Of a stretch of 64,000 nucleotides of DNA, positions 39,895 to 49,190 are shown in pieces. The stretch lies in NCBI GenBank assembly GCA_034440635.1, contig JAOTON010001683.1, forward strand, positions 547,001-611,000, read 5' to 3'. The notes below the pieces were generated by a model, which worked only from the letters and a program-made list of their open reading frames with translations, was not told the origin of the DNA and made no database searches. This DNA is from Lepas anatifera. Taxonomy: Eukaryota > Arthropoda > Thecostraca > Lepadidae. Made by a program: the position numbers and the translations under genes. How positions within the stretch are numbered: position 1 is the stretch's first letter; every line of letters begins with the position of its first letter.

Positions 39895-40032
39895 CAAGGG
39901 CGGTCCCAGGACGGAAAGTCAGGGGCACGCAAGACGCGGGAGAACCGAAACGGGCAAATTGTGTGCAACATTTTTTATATAGATACCATTTGGGGGATTA
40001 TTTTCTCCCTTTGTCAGCCTGGGTCCGCCCTT
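39895..40032 (+). mobile_element. hAT-like MITE with CAAGGGCGGTCCCAGG ends
   Basis: Ends CAAGGGCGGTCCCAGG and CCTGGGTCCGCCCTTG are near-perfect inverted repeats 138 bp apart. Flanks TATGGCGC and AACCGCGC match at 5/8 only. The interior is distinct from other families. Confidence 0.78.
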
Positions 40033-40404
40033 GAACCGCGCCAGAATCCAGATCCACCAGTCGTGGAGAGCGCGTATAATGCCCCGGGAGAATAAATTTA
40101 TCTTCTTAGCCAGAAAGCTACTGCTTACATCGGACACTGTATATCAGTCGGACATCAACATGTATCTGTTTCATTCCAACGGATACATACCAGTTTTTAT
40201 TGTAGCCCAAAATAAGCATCTTAATCGCCCGCCATGGAAGTAGGCGAGTCAAAATAGGTTAGCCAACGACGAGCCAAAAGCCGCCCAGCCCCGTATGTAC
40301 AGACTCGGCCGCGGGGGCTGAACCTCAGCACACGAAGTCTGTACAGATACACCATTCGGACGGATGAATGTCCTTGTAGGCTTCGCTATTGTATGGTCGG
40401 GCAG
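40033..40404. other. No gene; short inverted repeat
   Basis: TGTACAGACT (40296-40305) and AGTCTGTACA (about 40338-40347) form a 10-bp inverted repeat with a 32-nt spacer. Nothing else recognised. Confidence 0.35.
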
Positions 40405-40414
40405 ATGGTAAATC

Positions 40415-40495
40415 TTCCCCTGGGTGGATTCGAACCCGCGATATTTCCAGAGCACAGATTCGAGCTGAGCGTACACTAAAGGCCGGTGTACAGCA
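40415..40495 (-). repeat. tRNA-like sequence (SINE or tRNA pseudogene)
   Basis: The minus strand has a perfect B box GGGTTCGAATCC at about 40427-40438 with an A-box-like CGCTCAGCTCGAATC upstream. The arms do not fold into a full tRNA, so it is probably a SINE head. Confidence 0.4.
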
Positions 40496-40549
40496 GCCTT
40501 ACTCGCACCCAGGCGAGTAACCGACTACTGTCCAGCAATGGGTCACAGC

Positions 40550-40700
40550 CACTGGCGGACGCAGAGGAGTGAGGGGGGGGGCAAGGGGCCATACCCCTCA
40601 ATACGACGAAATTTTGGCCGATTTTCTTAAAACACACACTGTGTTTTTACGGTTTCTCCCGAGTTACACTCCCCAAACAGTGCGCCTGCGTCCGCCCCTG
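40550..40700 (+). mobile_element. hAT-like MITE, family F4
   Basis: Ends are CACTGGCGGACGCAGAGG and GCGCCTGCGTCCGCCCCTG. The interior is the F4 pattern 'GACGAAATTTTGGCCGATTT' and 'TTTTTACGGTTTCTCCCGAG'. Flanks do not match. Compare 45240-45375 and 45971-46105. Confidence 0.82.
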
Positions 40701-40825
40701 AGTATGGTGCATTTATATTCTGTTCAGAAATGACATATAATGCTGATGAAGAACACACAAAAACATTTTAAAACCATACGCAGCGAGATAATGTCGTTCA
40801 TACGCCCACGTGACGTCATTGCAAT

Positions 40826-40968
40826 CAGGGTCGGATCTAGATCAATGGTTTGGGGGAGCAACGGGGCCAAACATCGTGAAAAGCACGTTTTTTAAGAAAA
40901 TTTGCATAAACCGGGGTTTTTGGGTGGTAACTGCCCGGTTTGGCCCTCCACCTGGATCCGCCAATTAT
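40826..40968 (+). mobile_element. hAT-like MITE, family F3
   Basis: It starts CAGGGTCGGATCTAGATC, has the core 'ACGTTTTTTAAGAAAATTTG', and ends around CCTGGATCCGCCAATTATT. The right terminus is eroded. Confidence 0.8.
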
Positions 40969-41050
40969 TCCAGTCTATGTGAAGGCACCCGTCGAACATG
41001 ACACCTTTCTGAGACGACCCTTCTATTGTTCACACGCAGCTATTAAGGCA

Positions 41051-41105
41051 GGCATGACGTCAACGCTGCTGAGTGACGTCACACCCATCTGTGTGACGTC
41101 AGACT
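41051..41105. promoter_or_regulatory. Three CRE motifs in 47 bp
   Basis: TGACGTCA at 41055-41062, 41074-41081 and 41094-41101, plus CGTCACG variants to 41145. No gene is recognised beside it; it may belong to the CRE-containing repeat seen at 24.7 and 32.0 kb. Confidence 0.4.
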
Positions 41106-41110
41106 GGCGG

Positions 41111-42216
41111 CATTGTGTTGCCGTCACGCGACACTCCGTCACGTCGCGTGGCTACAGACTGTAACGCCCGTTACGACCGCTACGAAGCAGGTACTTTCAC
41201 TTTTATGATTCAAGCGTACTCTTCGTGCATGGCATGGAACGGCGATGCTATAAATAGAGATATAGTTGACAAGTCAAAGTCAAGCTTACAACAAAGTGAA
41301 CTCATCCATCTTGTATTCGATTTTCACAACAGTATGTAACAAAACACTTGCCTTGAGCATGTTTTACATAATAAGTATCACAACACCTACATTTTATATG
41401 ATGCATCCTAGTACTCAAAATACTACAAAATATCTTTCTAATCGGTCCACAGAAATCACGGCGAATTTCACACACCACCACCAGTTACCACCAAATTCAA
41501 GCGTTGGAATTAAGCAGCAGCTTCGTGACCAACACCCATTCCCCAAAGTAAAACGATTTGTCCTCCCGTCAGTCACATGCAAATGGCACAACAGGCACCT
41601 CCACCCAGCACGCACAACAAGCATGCGATACTAACGGAATTTATGTCAGCTCATATTTCGACGTGAATGAACTATTTAAGGCGATAGTAGCGACGGCGGA
41701 ATGCAATTTATATTTATGAGGAATGTTCATTATCTTCTAATGCGAACACCTGCCTAATTCAAAACCTATTTTATGCAAAACGTGAGATTTGACCCATAAA
41801 TACAACTTAAGCGTTTTCATGCGATATTTAATTTACGATCGTTAAATGCCACAGACAATTTCGGCCCCTGAAAGTCAGTGCACAACCAACATAATGCAGA
41901 AGCCACCCGCACAAGTAGACACATTAGAGGAAATATGTCACCTCCATGGAAATTGAATTGAGTTATCATTTGCGTATAGCACGCCACACGCCTCCTGACT
42001 TCATATTCCGTTTCTCTCAGAGCTCTCCAATTACTAAGCAACAGCGCTTCGTGGGCGTGCTACTTTAAGCGCAGGAATACTGAACACCCGTGGGCTGAGT
42101 GGCTGGCGACGGTTCTGCGCCAGTGCGGGGCCGCATTCCGCTTTACACACAACCTATTTCACTACAAACAGAGAATTCTGGGACAAATACAATGTCAAAC
42201 CGAAGCGTTTTAAGTA
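41111..42216. other. No recognisable feature
   Basis: A 122-aa plus frame (41266-41634) lacks recognisable domains. Confidence 0.4.
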
Positions 42217-42278
42217 GGCTTTATCAAATAGTTATCTCAGTTCAAACCCCATTACAAATGCGTCACATTACCTTTAAT
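42217..42278 (+). repeat. Dispersed repeat R1, copy 2
   Basis: 'GCTTTATCAAATAGTTATCT', 'CAGTTCAAACCCCATTACAA' and 'TGCGTCACATTACCTTTAA' align with the copies at 31614, 47195 and 56766. Confidence 0.7.
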
Positions 42279-43338
42279 AACAATGTTGTAATACTCGGAG
42301 ATTGCAACTCAAACAACAGGGCTTAGGTCCAAAAAAGCGTGGTTCAGCCCCGAAGCTTCGTTTATGATTGTCCACACAATTCCAACAGCTTATTTCATTG
42401 GTGAAGTGATGCTAAGTCACATCAGTTCCAACTCCTGCGCCGAAAGCGTCCAAAGAGCCAAGTCACGCTTGCAACGACAGAACAACATGCAATGCAAATT
42501 CAGAAATGTAATGGACCAAGAAAATAGGCCAATGAAATACATCGCTTTCGCTTTGATCTATGGTAATGTCTAGATAGCCCAGCAAAATGCAGGATTATCT
42601 CCATCGGGTAAGGAATTCGTCTCAAAGCAACGGCCTAATATCTTATACCCACCCTATGTACATTTAAAGATGAGCCAACTTTAACCATAGCATTTGCGCA
42701 TTTGCTTATCAACTGCGGTGCCTCTTGCAGCAAAACAAACACTCTTGTCATGTCTAGTTCAGCACCTCATGAATAGGATGAAAGCGCAAACAACAAACAG
42801 TAATGACACTGACGACCTTCGTCAGACGAGTCATGCCTGTCCGCCATTCCAGAGCGGTGACTCATACACCGCACGTGCCAGTTACAGGGGGAGGGGGAGG
42901 GGCGGGGCGGTTCGTGGCGCGTGCCCGCGGGCGGGGACGGATTACGAGACTACCGTGTACACTTAGATCATAATACAGGTAAATGGATTAAGATAGAGGG
43001 AGAACACACAAATGTGAAAATGTTTTCGCACTAAGTCGGTGTTTTCGCGGAGTTCCGTGTCGTTTTGTCCACCACTTTAGCCGGTATCCGTGTATACTTA
43101 TTCAGTTAATTGGAGAGTGGGAACTATATCTGAGTGGGGATTTCTTCAGCCGTTCTCCCGTTCTTCTCCCGTTCTCTGTATTTCCCCGCTGAACAAACAT
43201 GCACCCATGGCGCACTCCAGGTGATAGGCCCTGCATTTGAACCAATGATTGTTGCACTGATTTGGAGCGAAATTCCAAACTCTTCATTACTAACCATTCC
43301 CATATCCGGTGGTAAGATGTCTTCCTGTGCATATGGAC
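42279..43338. other. No gene; one GC-box-like patch
   Basis: At 42883-42945 the sequence is strongly GC-rich with GGGGCGGGGC (42899-42908) and several CG dinucleotides. It could be a promoter-like patch; no exon was identified beside it. Confidence 0.35.
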
Positions 43339-43495
43339 TAGTGGCGGATGCAAGGGGGCTAGGGGTTCACCCCCTCCGAAATGTCAGAGTGCCTATAGCA
43401 AATGCACAGCCAGATTCTGTTCCGAGGCAATTGTGGAGTAGACTCGAGCCCCCAAGGCCCCCTGCCCCCCAAATGTTGTTCCAGATCCGCCACTG
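43339..43495 (-). mobile_element. hAT-like MITE, family F1 (reverse)
   Basis: Ends are TAGTGGCGGATGCAAGG and CCAGATCCGCCACTG. Flanks ATATGGAC (43331-43338) and GGATGGAC (43496-43503) match 6/8. The interior has 'AATGTCAGAGTGCCTATAG'. Confidence 0.88.
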
Positions 43496-43771
43496 GGATG
43501 GACTGAGTCGAGTCTCATCTTATCGGTTGTACGGTTTATTTGTATTTTCTGGGGAGGTGACAATAAATGTGCTGCGTTCAAACTCACAATTATCTCCACC
43601 TGCGAACCCCCTCGCTTCCGTCCTGGATCCGCCCCCGCCCGCTCCGTAACTGCGTACTACAAGGAGTCTCTGCCGCCGTTAACAATCGCACCAGCCGAAA
43701 AAATCCGCCGAAACCGGTTATTCATACGCCGCTCTTCGGGGCGGGAACTAATCCTCTGGGAATGCCAGTTT

Positions 43772-43943
43772 CAGTGGCGACACAAGTCCCCTCAAGGCCC
43801 CCCAAGGGAGCCTCGAGGCCCCCCACCCTAAATGTCAGAGTGCCTAAAGTTTAAGCATAGCGGGAGGCTGTTTCGAGGCAATGGCTGGGGAGGCTCGAGC
43901 CCCCTAGACCCCACCCCCTAAAATGCAGTCCTAGATCCGCCAG
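43772..43943 (-). mobile_element. hAT-like MITE, family F1 (reverse)
   Basis: It begins CAGTGGCGACACAAG and has 'AATGTCAGAGTGCCTAAAG' and 'GGAGGCTGTTTCGAGGCAAT', ending near CCTAGATCCGCCAGATT. A short right-end remnant of another element (CTGGATCCGCCCCCG) lies at 43622-43636. Confidence 0.75.
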
Positions 43944-44339
43944 ATTCGCCACAAGTTGGGTTCATATAGAGTCATATCTAAAGAGGCCCAGTTGCTTAAC
44001 TTCGGAAAAGGCGCGGTGATGGAAAGTTTCCAGCGTATTCTGGCACAAGCTGCCCCAAAAATGACCGCATGAATGCCAACCCGCATTGCCGTCTCAGGGG
44101 TATCTACGAGTCCTTCGTGCAACACCATTTTTGAGCCAGCACAATCCTGTCAAGCCTTGTGAACGAGTTCTGATGAGTTCACCTCAGTAATCACCACATC
44201 ACAGTAATTTGGAAACCACCAACAGATGTCAAAAGGGGATACCTTGCGGAAACTGTGCTGTAGTAAAAATCCACACCAACCCATAATGCAAAAGCATTTT
44301 AATCTGGATCCTATATTAACCTATAATTCTCTGACCAAT
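43944..44339. other. No recognisable feature
   Basis: Nothing supportable seen. Confidence 0.4.
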
Positions 44340-44357
44340 TCGCTCCGCTGTACCCAT

Positions 44358-44400
44358 AAATCTCCGGATCTCTCCGAATCTCCGGATGTCTCCGAATTGA
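44358..44400. repeat. CTCCG(A/G)AT short tandem repeat
   Basis: TCTCCGGATC, TCTCCGAATC, TCTCCGGATG and TCTCCGAATT follow one another. Confidence 0.75.
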
Positions 44401-44917
44401 CCAGATATCCTGTTCAAAACACTGCACTGGCATCAGCACATCTTCCCAGACCGGAAGTACCAGCCGATGTGAAGATCTGTCAGCCTCAGCGACGACAGCT
44501 AGAGATGCCAACCCGGCAAGTAGAGATGCCAACTAGACTACCCGGCCAGGAATTTCAGTTTGGGGTGCGTGCTTGTCCTGTGATCCATTTGAAAGACAGC
44601 TAGTGGAATGAGCTTTTCTTGATGGAAGCTGGTTGATTTTCTCCATGAAGCTTAACTTGATTATGTCACAGGCTATAATATTGAAATAAACTGTTCGCTG
44701 TCAACATTAAAAAGAACGTTTAGACACCTTAATGCATATGCAGCACTAAAGTAGCACAAACTGAGCAATTCATTTGATTAAGGTACCCCTGCTTGATATC
44801 TGACCTTGCTAAAAAAATCCCAAAATTTCGAAAATCATTACAAATCTCGCTGGTTCACACCCACCGATGGGACTCGCAGACTTTTCCAAATTTACATCTC
44901 TACTACGACGAGCGACG

Positions 44918-45106
44918 CCGGAGCTGTTTGGAGCCCCAGGCGATGGAGCAACAGGCGCTACAGGAATCTCGAAGGCAGAAGCTGTCGCCCCGAGTTGGAG
45001 CACATGATACACGACAGAATTTGTGGCTCGGAAAAGCTGGTTGAAATGTTGGACCGGCACGCAAGATGGCAAAGAAGTCTGGAGGGCAAGGAAAGGGGTT
45101 CTAGAT
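44918..45106 (+). CDS. Coding-like frame, unknown protein (doubtful)
   Basis: The frame ending in TGA at 45104-45106 reads ...NLEGRSCRPELEHMIHDRI then CGSEKLVEMLDRHARWQRSL and EGKERGSR. Charged and hydrophobic residues alternate as in a helical protein and codon use is GC-balanced, unlike the low-complexity chance frames nearby. It could be a terminal exon or a retrotransposon remnant. No splice acceptor was convincing and a second overlapping frame is also open, which weakens the case. I do not recognise the family. Confidence 0.2.
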
Positions 45107-45239
45107 GATGGCCCGAGCATGTGCGTAGGTTTAAACCTTTATGAGCTTGCTGCGCACCATGAATAAAAAGCAAAATCACCGGCAGAATGTTTAAAATCTC
45201 AAATTGGGTTAGGGAGTTCAAAACGCATCAAGCTAGCAG

Positions 45240-45375
45240 CACTGACAGACACGGGGGGGCATGGGGCCATGCCGCCCAAATGACGAAATTTTAGCCGATT
45301 TTCAACAACAAAAACTATGTTTTTACAATTTCTCACGAGTTAACCCCCCGAAAGGCACTCCTGCGTCTGCCCCTG
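45240..45375 (+). mobile_element. hAT-like MITE, family F4, TSD 7/8
   Basis: Ends are CACTGACAGACACGGG and CTGCGTCTGCCCCTG. Flanks GCTAGCAG (45232-45239) and ACTAGCAG (45376-45383). The interior is 'GACGAAATTTTAGCCGATTT' with 'TTTTTACAATTTCTCACGAG'. Confidence 0.9.
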
Positions 45376-45857
45376 ACTAGCAGCCGATATTTTCCCGACA
45401 CTTCCCTTTTTCATTGAACGTATTTTCCTTCGGTATGATCTGCGTAAATATCCCCTCGCGCCACTTTACCCATCTACCACTTATTGGACTTACCCTTACT
45501 TCCTGAATAACCCACCGACCCGTAGAAAATACACAGATCACCCGACCGAATAGCCCTCCAGGGACTACTCATCACCCATTCACCGTCTGTGCAAATTAGC
45601 AGGCCGCCGGCGGCATGAATAGCCCGGGGGCATATACGCGTGCGACACAGCTGATTCGTTTATTCATGACCTTGGAAATTAACCAGCTGCACGGTGGACA
45701 GCTGCGGCTTAAAGTAGGACACCGGATGGGAGGAGTATTCTGTGATAGGGCGGCGCTGCAGACTTTTTAACGCGACAGGCCACAGAACAAGAGATAGAAA
45801 ATGATCTGAAACATTCTAGTGCTATTTTCGACAATAGTAATTGCATACCCTGAGGCT
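45376..45857. other. No recognisable feature
   Basis: Nothing supportable seen; some GC-rich sequence near 45600-45660. Confidence 0.4.
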
Positions 45858-45930
45858 GTTCTGAGACTATGGCAGGTAAGGTTCATTCCATAACCCCCCA
45901 CCGAAATGAAATCCTGGATCCGCCACCGGG
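45858..45930 (-). mobile_element. Truncated F1 MITE (reverse)
   Basis: Contains 'GAGGCTGTTCTGAGACTATG' and ends with ATCCTGGATCCGCCACCG. The left half is missing. Confidence 0.65.
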
Positions 45931-45970
45931 TAGGAAGGCACCCAGGAACAGGCTAGGACCGACTTGAGCC

Positions 45971-46105
45971 CACTAGCGAATCCAGAGGGGGCATGCCCCC
46001 AAATGGAAAAATTTTGGCCGATTTTCTTTAAAAACACTAAACTTTTACGATTCTTCACGAGTTGCCCCCCTCTCCCCTCAAACGGCGCTCCTGCGTCCGC
46101 CAGTG
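45971..46105 (+). mobile_element. hAT-like MITE, family F4, TSD 7/8
   Basis: Ends are CACTAGCGAATCCAGAGG and CTGCGTCCGCCAGTG. Flanks CTTGAGCC (45963-45970) and CTTAAGCC (46106-46113). It is 135 bp, almost the same length as the copy at 45240. Confidence 0.9.
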
Positions 46106-46383
46106 CTTAAGCCTGTACTGTACACGTCTTTGTATACCCAGACTCAACGAGCTTCTAAATCGACAGAAAATCCCCTGGACACTCATCCTACACTCCGTCC
46201 AAAACAATCTCACGAGCTACGTTTAAAGCACAAATGACCAACCACAGACATTCTTGCCGCTACTTTCACTGTCTACACCGCCGCCCCAGCCTTCCCAACC
46301 CCTCATGCTATATTTACTCGCTGTCTGTGTGTAGCGGCGTCAAAATCAATCGCCATTAGTGTCCTGTGCATGATAGGGGGGGT

Positions 46384-46445
46384 ACTGGTGGCGCAGTGGC
46401 CAAGTGGCGCACCGCCGATTCCTATTCACCGGTGAGCTTGTACCC
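46384..46445 (+). repeat. SINE head fragment
   Basis: A box-like TGGCGCAGTGGCCAAGTGGC at 46389-46408 and a tRNA-like arm follow. The B box is not clear. Truncated before the F5 element at 46480. Confidence 0.45.
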
Positions 46446-46479
46446 GACTCAGCAGCAGAGACAGGGGATGCCATAGGGG

Positions 46480-46668
46480 CAGGGGCGCCGCCACGGAATT
46501 TTCGCAGGGGGGGGACGGACCCGGGCTGGTGCTGACCGGGGGAGGCGAATTTTGAGCATATTCGGTACTTGTCAGCGTTAATGACCATTGACCCAAAAAT
46601 TTGGGGGGACGTCCCCCTGTTTGGCCAACAGGGGGACGCGTCCCCCCCCCCCGCTTTCGGCGCCCATG
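46480..46668 (+). mobile_element. hAT-like MITE, family F5, perfect TSD
   Basis: Ends are CAGGGGCGCCGCCACGG and TTTCGGCGCCCATG. Flanks are CATAGGGG on both sides (46472-46479 and 46669-46676). The interior includes 'CCCCCTGTTTGGCCAACAGG'. Frames through it on the minus strand (starting MHGRRKRGGG) are translations of the element end. Confidence 0.92.
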
Positions 46669-46721
46669 CATAGGGGACAAGGTTAGTGGTGACGAATATC
46701 GGTCAGGAAATCGATTACAGT

Positions 46722-46815
46722 TACCGGCGGACGCAGAGGGGGAGAGCCTTCCTCCAAAATGGCAACATTTTGGCCGATTTTCTGAAAATTTTTACGATTT
46801 CTCCCCTTGGCACCT
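46722..46815 (+). mobile_element. Truncated F4 MITE
   Basis: Begins ACCGGCGGACGCAGAGGG and has 'ACATTTTGGCCGATTTTCTG' and 'TTTTTACGATTTCTCC'. The right end is missing. Confidence 0.65.
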
Positions 46816-47194
46816 TGGTTGAATCCTGGAATTTAGTGTAATTAGGGTAACTTCTAGCCGAAAATCCTGGAAGCGTCCATGATTTCTCTGAAAAAAATGT
46901 GCAATAAGCTCAATATATTGATTTTTTATGTTCCCCTAGGGAAAGAAATAAATAAATATCTGCCTGTGGATGATGTCACAATCTGGCAACCACTACCATA
47001 TTCAACAGGCTTCAAGGGTTTCGATTGTCTGATACTCACCGTGACGTCAGCATCTGTCGTCACACCGACAACCATGACAACTGTGGCCTGCTGCTAAGGG
47101 CACATGTGGGGGTACAATGCAGGTAGTTTTTAGCCTTTCTCTACGGAACTTTTGAATTTCAAGACAAATGATAAATAGAGTGCCGGGTTTTCCG
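46816..47194. other. No recognisable feature
   Basis: One GTGACGTCAG site at 47040-47049; otherwise nothing supportable. Confidence 0.4.
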
Positions 47195-47259
47195 GTATGC
47201 TTTACAACTTGGCTATATCAATTAAAATCACGTTATAAAGGTGCCACATTCCCTTTAAC
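47195..47259 (+). repeat. Dispersed repeat R1, copy 3
   Basis: 'GTATGCTTTACAACTTGGCT', 'ATATCAATTAAAATCACGTT' and 'ATAAAGGTGCCACATTCCCT' then TTAA align with the other R1 copies, with more divergence. Confidence 0.6.
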
Positions 47260-47490
47260 TATTGATTTGCGTTGATGGTCAGTTTTCAAGAGCGTATTCT
47301 TTTCTAGCTATGTTCCTTTCACGGTAAGACCCCCCCCTCTTCATCACTGATATCATTTTATGCCTTAGCGCCCCAGACACCAAAACTTTGCCCCAGAACT
47401 TTTATCAATACAATCTTGGACGTTCCATCTGGAAAACAATTACTTTTCCATACTGTTGATGCCAGTCCTTGCACAGTTGGAAAAGTTCCG

Positions 47491-47585
47491 CAGGGTTGGA
47501 TCCAGACCGATAGTTTGGGCAATGGGGCCCAACGTCGTGAAAAACATATAGTTTTAAGCCAAATCGGCAAGAATCGTGACTCCAC
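47491..47585 (+). mobile_element. Truncated F3 MITE
   Basis: Starts CAGGGTTGGATCCAGACC and has 'GTCGTGAAAAACATATAGTT' and 'TTAAGCCAAATCGGCAAGAA'. The right end is not found. Confidence 0.7.
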
Positions 47586-47865
47586 ATCTTTTGCCAAACG
47601 ATTTAAACTGTCTCCAGCAAGAATCCCGGATACCCTAAGGGCACGACAAAGTTCCAACAAACACTGACTGATCTTCCCAGCGGGCTCTGTCCGAATTCTG
47701 AACAGTAGCGCTTTTTCACGCAAACCGTTCCAGTATGAGCGTTCCAAGGATTTCCGATAGAGTGACTACTTCAGATGGAGTTCGCCTGTTTGGACAAGGC
47801 TCCACTTACCAACGCGTGACTGGTGAGGGAGCCAAGGGGGCGGCGGAACGGGCGGCGCCGGGAGT
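47586..47865. other. No recognisable feature
   Basis: Nothing supportable seen. Confidence 0.4.
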
Positions 47866-48022
47866 GCTGAGGGGGCGCTGAGGACGCTTCTAGTGCTGAG
47901 GTGGTGCTGAGGGGGTGCTGAAGCGGAGCTGAGGTGGTGCTGAGGGGTGCTGAGGTGGAGCTGAGGGGTGCTGAGGGCGCTTCTAGTGCTGAGGTGGTGC
48001 TGAGGGGTGCTGAGGTGGCGCT
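47866..48022. repeat. About 12-bp GC-rich minisatellite
   Basis: Variants of GGTGCTGAGG(G/T)G repeat about a dozen times, interrupted twice by a 'GCTTCTAGTGCTGAGG' variant about 110 bp apart, showing a higher-order duplication. Confidence 0.9.
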
Positions 48023-48079
48023 AGGTATGGGCAAATGATGGAGCGCCGAATGCTTGACCGCGGCGAGGAAACTCGCCTC

Positions 48080-48103
48080 TTTTCTCGCCTGGATCCGCCT
48101 ATG
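48080..48103 (+). mobile_element. Right-end remnant of an F2-type MITE
   Basis: CGCCTGGATCCGCCTATG is an F2 right terminus. No left end was found; the minisatellite lies just upstream and may sit inside the decayed element. Confidence 0.5.
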
Positions 48104-48226
48104 ATCGCCGTTACTTTCCCAGCGCTCCAAGCTATGCGTTTGAAGCCGCGAACCTGCTTCTACCCGTGACCAGCAGGTTCCTGTATGGCGTGATACGCAC
48201 GGCGCTTTCCAGTGCAGGGCAGTTGC

Positions 48227-48514
48227 CATTGGCGGATCCAGGATTTCCGATGGGGAAGGGAAATGGTCGGAAGGGGTGGTGGCGTCAAAACCTATCAGGT
48301 GGACGCCAAATCATATCGCGGAGACGCCGATGCTCGCATTTTGGATTACGCGACATTTCATGGGGCGCCATTGACCTTTCAGGGGGCGCCATTGACCTTT
48401 CAGGGGGGCGCCATTGACCTTTCAGGGAGGCACCGTGACGATTTCAGGGAGCGTCGCGGTTCAATCACTCGTGGAAGTGCTCCCTTGCTGCCCCGCCCCC
48501 TGGATCGGCCTATG
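48227..48514 (+). mobile_element. hAT-like MITE, family F2, TSD 7/8
   Basis: Ends are CATTGGCGGATCCAGGATT and CTGGATCGGCCTATG. Flanks GCAGTTGC (48219-48226) and TCAGTTGC (48515-48522). Three tandem units of about 20 bp, GGCGCCATTGACCTTTCA, lie at about 48363-48425, followed by a diverged unit GGCACCGTGACGATTTCA. This is the reference F2 copy (288 bp). Confidence 0.92.
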
Positions 48515-48954
48515 TCAGTTGCGGACAGTTTCTCCAGGTTTCTAGTGCGGGTTCCCATACATGCGCCGGCGCCGGGCGAGCAGTTTCCATGCGTCACTGA
48601 CCGTGTGGTATTTGTACTCCCGTACAGATTCACTAGCGGTCTACTGAAACTACTGAAACTCCGAAGCCAAATGCATGTATTCAACTAGATCTGTTTTGAT
48701 GAGCGCATGCAGAGCGAATGATTCCACATCGTCCTTGACTGCGCCTATCAACAATGCGCTGCTTGTTTGTTATTTGAGTTTAAGGGCGCTCCAACCACTA
48801 TGGTCATATAGCGCCCAAACAATGCGCTGCTATCTCGGATGTATCTTTCGATACATGAAGGCTGGCGATAAAACGATAAGTGGTATGCAGATAAATATGC
48901 AGCGCAAACCATTTATCCCCGTTCACTGTCCTGAAATTACTCGGTCGTGGAGTG
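48515..48954. other. No recognisable feature
   Basis: AATGCGCTGCT occurs twice (48753 and 48821 areas) about 68 bp apart; nothing else seen. Confidence 0.35.
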
Positions 48955-49190
48955 CAGGGGCAGACGCAGTCGTTTTGAGTTTTGGGGGCAAACCCATGTC
49001 TACCTCTCCTCCTCGGGGGGGAGGGGTGGGAGCGAATATTTTTTTGCTCTACATTTTTGCTCTACAGACCTAGTGTAAACACCTTTTTTGAAAATTATTT
49101 GGCATTTGGGGGCCAAAAGATAGTTTGGCCCCCTCCAGCGCTTTGGGGGGGCGGGCCATGGCCGGAATGCCCCCCCCGCGTCCGCCAAAG
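48955..49190 (-). mobile_element. hAT-like MITE, family F6, perfect TSD
   Basis: Ends are CAGGGGCAGACGCAG and CGCGTCCGCCAAAG. Flanks are GTGGAGTG on both sides (48947-48954 and 49191-49198). The interior has 'GCTCTACAGACCTAGTGTAA' and 'ACACCTTTTTTGAAAAT', the reverse of the copy at 59310. Confidence 0.95.

Noticed and set aside
46426..46680. Minus frame starting with a Gly/Arg-rich MHGRRKRGGG
   Set aside because: It is the translation of the F5 terminal repeat and interior, not a protein.
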